A DNA stretch of 11,843 nt from Planctomycetota bacterium (GTDB lineage Bacteria; Planctomycetota; Planctomycetia; Planctomycetales; Planctomycetaceae): NCBI GenBank assembly GCA_026692825.1, contig JAPLOC010000243.1, positions 1-11,843 of the forward strand, written 5' to 3'. Shown here one piece after another: positions 6,843 through 11,843 of the stretch; position 1 is the first letter of the stretch; every line of letters begins with the position of its first letter. A program made the position numbers and the translations under genes. The notes under the pieces are model-generated. The model worked only from the letters and a program-made list of their open reading frames with translations. It had not been told where the DNA came from and searched no databases.

Positions 6843-7481
6843 TCAGTCCTGAGAGCCCCAGGTCCCCTGGGTCACGTAAGGTTCCAGTTTCACCCGCAGG
6901 TTTTCGCGCGCCCGCGACAACAGCGATTTCACCGCCGACACGGTCGTGTCCAAAGTCGCCGCGATATCGATGTAGCTCATCTCCTCGAACTTGTGCAGCA
7001 GCACCGCCATCCGCTGATTGTCGTTCAACGTCGACAAGGCGTCCTGCACCACCGCCTGAATCTCGATCCGCGCGAACTGTCGCGCGGGCATCATTCCCGA
7101 AGTCTCGGCCAGAATCTGCTCGGCCGGTCGGGCTCCCATGGGACCAGAATCGGATCCGGCCAAGGTCACTTCCCGCTTGCGGCCCACGTCGCGCCGACGG
7201 TTGCTCGCCAGATTGTTGGCGATTCGAAACAGGTACGTCGAGAACTTCGCCGTCGGTTCGTATCCATGCCGGGCCTTGTAAATCTTCAGGAACACCTCCT
7301 GCGCCAAGTCCTCGGCGGCCTGGCGGTCTTGAACCAGATGCGTCAACACCCCCACCAGTCGATCCTGATAACTGTTGACCAGTTGAGTGAAGGCGGCTTC
7401 CTCTCCCTGCTTGGCGCGCAGCATCAGTTTCGCGTCGGGATCCCGCGCGGCGGCAGTCGGTTCGGCGCGTGTGGGTTTCAC
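6843..7481 (-). CDS. ECF-type RNA polymerase sigma factor (RpoE-like)
   Basis: 212 residues. The start is GTG at 7479-7481; no ATG, GTG or TTG was found in the first 30 or so codons further upstream, and no clear Shine-Dalgarno is present. Seen: sigma region 2 (about 27-99) with AAEDLAQEVFLKIYKAR (55-71) and FSTYLFRIANNLASNRRRD (80-98), the -10 recognition and core-binding block; a linker at 100-140 rich in Gly/Pro/Met; region 4 (about 145-200) with the helix-turn-helix MSYIDIAATLDTTVSAVKSLLSR (168-190). Regions 1 and 3 are missing, as is typical of ECF sigmas. It is followed 21 bases later by an anti-sigma gene. Inferred: it directs transcription of its own operon and possibly other envelope genes. 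It is divergent from purM across a 302-base gap. The family call is firm; the regulon cannot be told from this window. Confidence 0.93.
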   Translation of the reverse strand: MKPTRAEPTAAARDPDAKLMLRAKQGEEAAFTQLVNSYQDRLVGVLTHLVQDRQAAEDLAQEVFLKIYKARHGYEPTAKFSTYLFRIANNLASNRRRDVGRKREVTLAGSDSGPMGARPAEQILAETSGMMPARQFARIEIQAVVQDALSTLNDNQRMAVLLHKFEEMSYIDIAATLDTTVSAVKSLLSRARENLRVKLEPYVTQGTWGSQD

Positions 7482-7612
7482 GGGCTGTTCGTGACGTCGG
7501 TTGAAGGAGCGGGATACATCATTGAACCCCGATTGAGCGGCAGAGTTTCGACGATGCTTTCCAGTGTACCGATCGTCAAGGGCGGAGGCGAGTGCCCCTC
7601 TGTTGCGAATTC

Positions 7613-7629
7613 CAGGTGACTTCCACCTG
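7613..7629. promoter_or_regulatory. Perfect 6-5-6 inverted repeat (candidate operator)
   Basis: CAGGTG, a 5-base spacer ACTTC, and CACCTG form a perfect inverted repeat. It lies in the divergent gap, 13 bases before the candidate purM -35 box and about 130 bases upstream of the sigma-factor start. The symmetry and place fit a dimeric regulator binding site. A 12-base match in 300 bases can also arise by chance, and no regulator gene is adjacent. Confidence 0.3.
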
Positions 7630-7642
7630 CGGCGGGAGTAAA

Positions 7643-7672
7643 TCGACAGCCCCCCCTCCGTGACGGTATTCT
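7643..7672 (+). promoter_or_regulatory. Possible sigma-70-type promoter for purM
   Basis: TCGACA (7643-7648) matches TTGACA at 5 of 6 bases, and TATTCT (7667-7672) matches TATAAT at 4 of 6, with an 18-base spacer. Transcription would start near 7680, leaving a leader of about 100 bases before the purM ATG. No other pair in this gap fits as well. The match is modest and GC-rich planctomycete promoters are poorly defined, so this is tentative. Confidence 0.3.
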
Positions 7673-7783
7673 ACTCACTTCAGAGAAGATGGACCGGTCC
7701 TGTCGATTCGGCCCCGTTCCCGTCGACCGAGTTCCCCTCGCATCCGGGTGATCATCACCCATCCGTTCCCCAGTCATCGCATC

Positions 7784-8872
7784 ATGTCCGCCCGGAAGCC
7801 CAAATCCCCGCCCACCCCGCTGACTTATCAGGACGCCGGGCTTGACCTGGAACTGTACGATCAGGCAATGGAACGGCTCCCCGCGCTGATGAAACGGACC
7901 CACACGCCCCGGGTCATGGATCTGCCCGGCGGTTTCGCCGGCCTGTTCCGCCTCGGCAATTCGCGCCGCTTCGCGGTCAACTATGAAGATCCGGTTCTGG
8001 TTTCGGGAACCGACGGTGTCGGGACCAAGCTGAAAGTCGCCGCCAAGCTCGGGGTCTATAACACCGTTGGTATCGATCTGGTCGCCATGTCGGTCAACGA
8101 TTGCCTTTGCCTCGGTGCCGAACCGCTGTTCTTCCTCGACTATCTGGCGCTCCCCAAAGACGATCCCGATCTGATCTCGCAGGTGGTCGCGGGAGTGGTC
8201 GCGGGGTGTACCGAAGCGGGCTGTGCCCTTCTGGGGGGAGAGACGGCGATCATGCCCGATATCTACTCCAAGGGGGATCTTGATCTCGCGGGTTTCTGCG
8301 TGGGTGTGGTCGAACGCAAACGCATCGTCGACGGGTCGGCGATTCGACCAAAAGACGTTGTGCTGGGACTGGAATCGAGCGGGTTCCACTCCAACGGGTA
8401 CAGCCTGGTGCGAAAGGCGGTGTTCGACGTCGCGGGACTTAAGGTCGATGACTTGGTTCCAGAACTGAATCAGACAGTGGGCGATGCGCTCCTCACCCCG
8501 ACCCGCATTTATGTGAAGCCAGTGGTCGACCTGTTGAGCAGAAAGCCGGGACGGGAGGCGGTCCGGGGACTGGCGCACATCACCGGAGGGGGGATCGCGG
8601 GGAATCTCGAGCGGATTCTGCCGATCGGATGCCGGGTTGAAATCGACCGCAATTCGTGGACACCTCCCGCGATGTTCGGCTGGTTGCAGGGGCTGGGAAA
8701 CATCGACCGGGAAGAGATGTTCCGGGTCTTCAACATGGGGATCGGGTTTGTGCTGGTGGTGCGACCGCGGTCGGTGGATTCGGTCATCAAACGGCTCGCT
8801 AAACACAATGTCGCAGCACATCGCATTGGTGTTGTGGGAGAGGGAGACCGGGGCGTCACCTTGCTGAACTAG
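7784..8872 (+). CDS. purM: Phosphoribosylformylglycinamidine cyclo-ligase (AIR synthetase)
   Basis: 362 residues from ATG 7784-7786; an in-frame GTG at 7748 would add 12 residues of no family character. Neither has a clear Shine-Dalgarno. The enzyme closes the imidazole ring, turning formylglycinamidine ribonucleotide (FGAM) into aminoimidazole ribonucleotide with ATP, step five of purine synthesis in the cytoplasm. Seen: LTYQDAGLDLE (13-23), VSGTDGVGTKLKVA (73-86), GIDLVAMSVNDCLCLGAEPL (96-115), GCALLGGETAIMPDIY (146-161), LESSGFHSNGYSLVRK (196-211), LAHITGGGIAGNLERILP (263-280) and FNMGIGFVLVV (316-326): all main PurM blocks in order. Family length is about 345, so this copy is complete. 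Odd: no other purine gene lies near, so purM is a lone gene here. Minor variants occur in the dimer core (SVNDCLCLGAEP, where VNDxxxxGAEP is usual), with key residues kept. Confidence 0.97.
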   Translation: MSARKPKSPPTPLTYQDAGLDLELYDQAMERLPALMKRTHTPRVMDLPGGFAGLFRLGNSRRFAVNYEDPVLVSGTDGVGTKLKVAAKLGVYNTVGIDLVAMSVNDCLCLGAEPLFFLDYLALPKDDPDLISQVVAGVVAGCTEAGCALLGGETAIMPDIYSKGDLDLAGFCVGVVERKRIVDGSAIRPKDVVLGLESSGFHSNGYSLVRKAVFDVAGLKVDDLVPELNQTVGDALLTPTRIYVKPVVDLLSRKPGREAVRGLAHITGGGIAGNLERILPIGCRVEIDRNSWTPPAMFGWLQGLGNIDREEMFRVFNMGIGFVLVVRPRSVDSVIKRLAKHNVAAHRIGVVGEGDRGVTLLN

Positions 8873-9093
8873 ACCGACGTCGGATTCCATTCGAAATGAC
8901 TTTCGGTTGGATGCCGAGCGCTGCCCAGCGGGCGGTTCTTGGCGGTTGTTCGCACAGCGGCAGCTCACGAGGACGTTCGCCCTCCCATCGCGTCGGATTT
9001 TGTCCCTTCCCGTGGTTTGGTTGGCGGTTACGCATTGGTCCGCGTGACCCGCGAATCTCCGCGTTCCTCAGAAGTGCGTCTGGAGAAGCAGTC
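8873..9093. other. Intergenic gap downstream of purM with small inverted repeats
   Basis: No gene is supported in these 221 bases. Directly after the purM stop is a 10-base palindrome CCGACGTCGG (8874-8883). At 8914-8935 an imperfect hairpin (CCG, then CGCT, loop GCCC, AGCG, then CGG) follows, without a T-run. Bases 8959-8987 (starting CGGCAGCTCACGAGGACG) resemble short dispersed sequences I associate with planctomycete genomes, but only one copy is in this window. An in-frame extension of the next gene into this gap is rejected because a good Shine-Dalgarno sits at 9082-9085. Confidence 0.45.
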
Positions 9094-9597
9094 ATGAGCG
9101 CAGGCGAATTAGAGATCGAGATTCTGGAACTGCGGATTCGTGTCCGACGCTGGCGGCGGATTGCTGTCATCTCCCTGGTGTTACTGGCGCTCGCGGGATT
9201 CTTGCTCGCTGTCACGTTGGTAATGAGTCTTACCGGTCAGGGGCTGATTGCGGCGCGACTCCAGGAACAAATCCTGGCGGAAGAGCAACGCGCGCTGGCG
9301 AACGTGGAAATGGCACGCATGGATGCCGAGCAGGCACGGATGAAAGCCGAGAGTTATCGCGACTTGTTGGAAAGTATCCGGGTAGAAGCGGAAGCCGCGG
9401 GCGCGGCACAAAGCCGTTCGAAAATTGCCGCACCGACACAATTGACGGTCGAGCCAACTGATCCTTCGAATCAAAACACCGCCTCTCAAAACAACCCCTC
9501 CCCGCAGACTCCCGCGACAACCGACACAAACACAAAGCCGGTCGCGCCCGAGGCGAACACCGCCGAGCGACCCGAAGCACCAGCGGAACCGGATTGA
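9094..9597 (+). CDS. Single-pass membrane protein with coiled coil and disordered tail (unknown function)
   Basis: 167 residues. The start at ATG 9094-9096 is chosen because GGAG at 9082-9085 sits 8 bases upstream; the frame is open further upstream but without protein-like features. Seen: short charged N-terminus (ELEIEILELRIRVRRWRR, 5-22), one transmembrane helix at about 23-46 (IAVISLVLLALAGFLLAVTLVM), an Ala/Glu/Met/Arg-rich helix or coiled coil (about 54-106), then a Pro/Thr/Asn/Ala-rich tail (110-167) that looks disordered. Arg/Trp before the helix suggests an N-in topology with the coiled coil outside the cytoplasm. I do not recognise a family. It lies between purM and a nucleotide-sugar enzyme gene, 87 bases from the latter, with a hairpin between, so co-transcription is uncertain. 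Confidence 0.78.
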   Translation: MSAGELEIEILELRIRVRRWRRIAVISLVLLALAGFLLAVTLVMSLTGQGLIAARLQEQILAEEQRALANVEMARMDAEQARMKAESYRDLLESIRVEAEAAGAAQSRSKIAAPTQLTVEPTDPSNQNTASQNNPSPQTPATTDTNTKPVAPEANTAERPEAPAEPD

Positions 9598-9629
9598 GTG
9601 ACATCTCAACGTGTCCAAGCAATCGGTCC

Positions 9630-9646
9630 CGGGGATAGACTCCCCG
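9630..9646 (+). terminator. Perfect 6-bp stem hairpin, weak terminator candidate
   Basis: CGGGGA, a TAGAC loop and TCCCCG form a perfect stem 33 bases after the membrane-protein stop and 38 bases before the next start. There is no T-run after it (only CTCTCTT), so it is not a standard intrinsic terminator. It may slow transcription, or act in the leader of the downstream gene. Confidence 0.35.
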
Positions 9647-9684
9647 CGATGACAGCCTCTCTTAAGACATCCCGCTGACCTCTT

Positions 9685-10614
9685 ATGCCAACAATCCTCG
9701 TCACGGGCGGAGCCGGCTTTCTGGGAAGTCATTTGTGCGACCGACTCATCGCCCGGGGTGATGACGTCATCTGTGTCGACAATTTCTTCACCGGTCGGAA
9801 GGACAACATCCGTCACCTGCTGGGAAATCCCCGGTTTGAGTTGATCCGCCACGATATTGTGCATCCGCTGTTCGTCGAGGCGGATCAGATCTACAACCTC
9901 GCCTGTCCCGCCTCCCCCGTCGCCTATCAGTACAACTCGATCAAGACGATCAAGACGTCGACGATCGGGATGGTGAACATGCTCGGACTCGCCAAGCGGT
10001 GTCGGGCCCGCATTCTGCAGGCGTCGACATCGGAAGTGTATGGCGACCCCGAAGTTCATCCCCAACCCGAATCGTACTGGGGACACGTCAATCCGGTCGG
10101 CCCACGAAGCTGTTACGACGAAGGCAAGCGGGTCGCCGAGTCGCTCTGCATGGCGTATCACGAAGCGCATCGCGTGGAAGTTCGGCTGATCCGGATCTTC
10201 AACACCTACGGTCCGCGAATGCACCCTGACGATGGACGAGTCGTTTCCAACTTCATCATGCAGGCTCTCCGCGGTGAGCCGTTAACCATCTTTGGCGAAG
10301 GCTTGCAGACACGTTCCTTCTGCTATTGCGAGGATCTGATCGACGGCATGATCCGCATGATGGATCAGGACGAATCGGTCGGACCCGTGAATCTCGGAAA
10401 CCCCGGCGAATTCACCATGCTGGAACTGGCGCAAGAGGTATTGCGTCTGACCGGTTCCCATTCCCTGCTGACACATGTTGATCTTCCCAAAGACGACCCC
10501 CGGCAACGAAAGCCGGACATCACGCTCGCGGGAAAACTTTTGAACTGGTCGCCCCGCTACTCGCTGGCTGATGGTTTGGTCCCGACGATCGCCTACTACC
10601 GGTCGCTGCTTTAG
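9685..10614 (+). CDS. UDP-glucuronate decarboxylase-type NAD-dependent epimerase/dehydratase (UDP-xylose synthase family)
   Basis: 309 residues from ATG 9685-9687 to TAG. The enzyme family converts UDP-glucuronate to UDP-xylose with bound NAD+, in the cytoplasm, giving sugar precursors for envelope or exopolysaccharide. Seen: Rossmann motif TGGAGFLGSH (7-16), Asp32 of VDNFFTG (31-37) for the NAD ribose, NLACPASPVAYQYNSIKTIKTS (71-92), QASTSEVYGDPEVHPQPE (112-129) with Thr115-Ser116-Glu117, catalytic YDEGK (Tyr144, Lys148), RIFNTYGPRMHPDDGRVVSNF (170-190) and RSFCYCEDLIDG (210-221). The CPASP...YQYN and TSEVYGDP...YDEGKR set is typical of UDP-glucuronate decarboxylases rather than dTDP-glucose dehydratases. 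Length matches short bacterial forms. The ribosome binding site is poor. It converges with the next gene, 33 bases apart. I am sure of the family and fairly sure of the reaction. Confidence 0.88.
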   Translation: MPTILVTGGAGFLGSHLCDRLIARGDDVICVDNFFTGRKDNIRHLLGNPRFELIRHDIVHPLFVEADQIYNLACPASPVAYQYNSIKTIKTSTIGMVNMLGLAKRCRARILQASTSEVYGDPEVHPQPESYWGHVNPVGPRSCYDEGKRVAESLCMAYHEAHRVEVRLIRIFNTYGPRMHPDDGRVVSNFIMQALRGEPLTIFGEGLQTRSFCYCEDLIDGMIRMMDQDESVGPVNLGNPGEFTMLELAQEVLRLTGSHSLLTHVDLPKDDPRQRKPDITLAGKLLNWSPRYSLADGLVPTIAYYRSLL

Positions 10615-10647
10615 TTCGACGTCGCCCGTATTCAGTCCTCGTAAGAG

Positions 10648-11843
10648 TTACAGCTCCAAGACCGCCCAGCAGACATTTCGGCGATCGCCATGGATCCGGG
10701 CGTATTCCAGCATCGCCTCGGTGTCGGGCTTTAGAAAATCACTGAACCGTTGCTTCCCGTTCACATTGACCAAGAGTTTTTTGTCGAAATTCACAAACCC
10801 CGCCTCGGGCGAGAGACGCAATTTCGTGCGTGACGTTCGATTTGTGACTTCGATGCGATTCCCCGGTTGCACGAGTTCGGCGGAGATTCGTAACGGTTTG
10901 GAAGTCGCCTTGCGATCTCCGTCAGCCGCCGAGTACCGGTTCGCCGCCGGTACGTCACCAATGTCCAACCAGTAAAACCGGTTTTCGGTGTTGCGTAGCA
11001 CCTGCGCTTCGAACTTCTTGGGGAAGCGATTGCGTTGCAGTCGGCTCATCCAGTCGAACAGTGTGTGGATCTCGCCATAGAAGCTGTCGGGACCCGATCC
11101 CACATACTCGGCGAACACCAGATCAAACCGGGCCTTCATCATCCGATCCAGTTCGCGGGTGTTGCGATACACTGTCTCGCGGTCGAGTTCCCCCAGGACC
11201 ACAAAAAACGGAGTATTGATGGCGTTTTTCCAGTAGAACTGGCAGATCTGGTCACTGACGCCAGCGATTGGAATCACGCCGGCGAACAGATCGGGGTGCG
11301 AGAACCCAATATCAAACGCGGCGTCCCCTCCCATCATGTGCCCCGACAAAAAGACCCGGTTGTGGTCGATGTTGAACCGCCGGCCCGCGTCGCGCAAGGC
11401 ACCAAGAATGACCGCGTGGGCCGTGGCACCGTAGGTGTAATGTTCCTGAGATTGTTTTGTGGTGTAGTCGGGTGCGACCACGATGTACCCATGCCGGGAG
11501 GCTTGGCCGGCCCGCTCTTCGTTCCCCGCCCAGAACGCGACCTCGTGCGCGGGGCCACGTCCTTCCGAGTGCAACGCGAGAATCACCGGGTACGACTGTT
11601 CGGCGTGATACTCGGGGGGCAGGTAAACCGAATACGAGATCTGAACTTCGTCACGCGGGGCCGACGCCTGAATGGTTGTGGTTTGCCCGGGAGAACCGCC
11701 AGCGGCATCGAGCGGTTCCGGCAGCAACGGCAGGATCTGCGCGATCCGTTGCGGCCCCACTCCTTCCAGTGAGGAAATCACCTCGAGAATCAGTTTGCGG
11801 TCCTTCCCCGCGTCGTCCGACGAACGCAGGTAGTCGAGCGCCA
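10648..11843 (-). CDS. Alpha/beta-hydrolase-fold protein lacking the Ser nucleophile (N-terminus cut by window edge)
   Basis: 397 residues are visible, from codon 11839-11841 down to TAA 10648-10650; the frame stays open at the edge, so the N-terminus is missing (a GTG at 11779-11781 is an unlikely start). Seen, counting from the first whole visible codon: ISYSVYLPPEY (68-78), YPVILALHSEG (84-94), FLSGHMMGGDAAFDI (164-178), LGELDRETVY (216-225) and GEIHTLFDWM (256-265). The elbow should read G-x-S-x-G but reads G-H-M-M-G, so Met169 (codon 11335-11337) replaces Ser. An Asp (220) and a His (259) remain where acid and His would be. The last 125 or so residues form a separate beta-rich-looking region unknown to me. 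Known: relatives are PHB-depolymerase/prolyl-oligopeptidase-like hydrolases. Inferred: possibly not an active esterase, serving as a binding protein. Convergent to the nucleotide-sugar gene. Confidence 0.82.
   Translation of the reverse strand, partial: ALDYLRSSDDAGKDRKLILEVISSLEGVGPQRIAQILPLLPEPLDAAGGSPGQTTTIQASAPRDEVQISYSVYLPPEYHAEQSYPVILALHSEGRGPAHEVAFWAGNEERAGQASRHGYIVVAPDYTTKQSQEHYTYGATAHAVILGALRDAGRRFNIDHNRVFLSGHMMGGDAAFDIGFSHPDLFAGVIPIAGVSDQICQFYWKNAINTPFFVVLGELDRETVYRNTRELDRMMKARFDLVFAEYVGSGPDSFYGEIHTLFDWMSRLQRNRFPKKFEAQVLRNTENRFYWLDIGDVPAANRYSAADGDRKATSKPLRISAELVQPGNRIEVTNRTSRTKLRLSPEAGFVNFDKKLLVNVNGKQRFSDFLKPDTEAMLEYARIHGDRRNVCWAVLEL

Larger units (their letters stand above)
7482..7783. 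other. Divergent intergenic region between the sigma operon and purM
   Basis: This 302-base gap has no convincing gene. It contains the 17-base inverted repeat at 7613-7629 and a possible plus-strand promoter at 7643-7672, listed separately. On the minus strand, which serves the sigma gene, a TTGACG (-35-like) and a TACACT (-10-like) occur near 7570-7590, but they are only 5 bases apart and do not make a sigma-70 promoter. I could not identify an ECF-type promoter with confidence. A long minus-strand open frame covering this gap and purM is antisense noise. Confidence 0.6.

Noticed and set aside
6186..7619. Long plus-strand open frame of 477 codons
   Set aside because: It lies antisense to the sigma and anti-sigma genes, whose domain patterns are clear. 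Composition is Arg/His/Val-rich, as expected of a shadow frame in high-GC DNA.
7478..8968. Minus-strand open frame of 496 codons
   Set aside because: It covers purM in antisense, with a His/Arg/Asp-rich product and no motif. purM shows all family blocks on the other strand.
8896..9093. In-frame upstream extension of the coiled-coil protein gene
   Set aside because: The added 66 residues are Arg/Ser/Gly-rich with no feature, lie over inverted repeats, and a good GGAG site marks the ATG at 9094.
9181..10224. Minus-strand open frame of 347 codons
   Set aside because: It overlaps both the membrane-protein gene and the decarboxylase gene in antisense, and its product has no protein-like pattern.

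Overview
The window looks like a chromosomal stretch from a planctomycete (moderate confidence). The support is indirect: high GC, several secreted alpha/beta hydrolases and a sialate-O-acetylesterase-type enzyme, MauL-like cupredoxin proteins fused to a carboxypeptidase-regulatory-like domain, an ECF sigma/anti-sigma pair with an unrecognised exported partner, and GC-rich intergenic hairpins of a kind common in that phylum. No rRNA, tRNA, CRISPR array, transposase or phage gene was seen.

Left part (1-7481, all minus strand). Read in the direction of transcription, the order is: ECF sigma factor (7481-6843), membrane anti-sigma factor (6821-6312), exported helical protein with a Gly/Pro-rich tail and an LTxxQ-like motif (6334-5114), exported acetyl-xylan-esterase/dienelactone-hydrolase-like enzyme (5084-3921), two tandem cupredoxin-like paralogues (3849-2986 and 2989-2147), a small Trm112/UPF0434-like zinc-ribbon protein (2138-1857), and a large exported protein joining an alpha/beta hydrolase to a sialate O-acetylesterase-type SGNH domain (1776 to beyond the left edge). 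The first three genes are very close or overlap and are probably one operon. The cupredoxin pair overlaps by 4 bases (ATGA) and is followed 8 bases later by the Trm112-like gene, so these three form a second tight unit. A bulged GC hairpin followed by a T-run lies before the last gene.

Middle (7482-9093). A 302-base divergent intergenic region separates the sigma operon from purM on the plus strand. It holds a 17-base inverted repeat and a possible sigma-70-type promoter. purM encodes AIR synthetase of purine synthesis and stands alone, without other pur genes. A 221-base gap with small inverted repeats and a possible dispersed repeat follows it.

Right part (9094-11843). A small one-helix membrane protein with a coiled coil and a disordered tail is followed by a UDP-glucuronate-decarboxylase-type short-chain dehydrogenase (nucleotide-sugar metabolism, envelope or exopolysaccharide). 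Convergent to it, running off the right edge, is an alpha/beta-hydrolase-fold protein whose nucleophile position is Met instead of Ser.

Most noteworthy are: (i) the sigma/anti-sigma/LTxxQ-like exported protein cluster next to cupredoxin-like genes, a candidate envelope or metal stress system; (ii) the cupredoxin pair, in which one or both copies have lost predicted copper ligands; (iii) the hydrolase-fold protein without a Ser nucleophile; and (iv) the two-esterase fusion.
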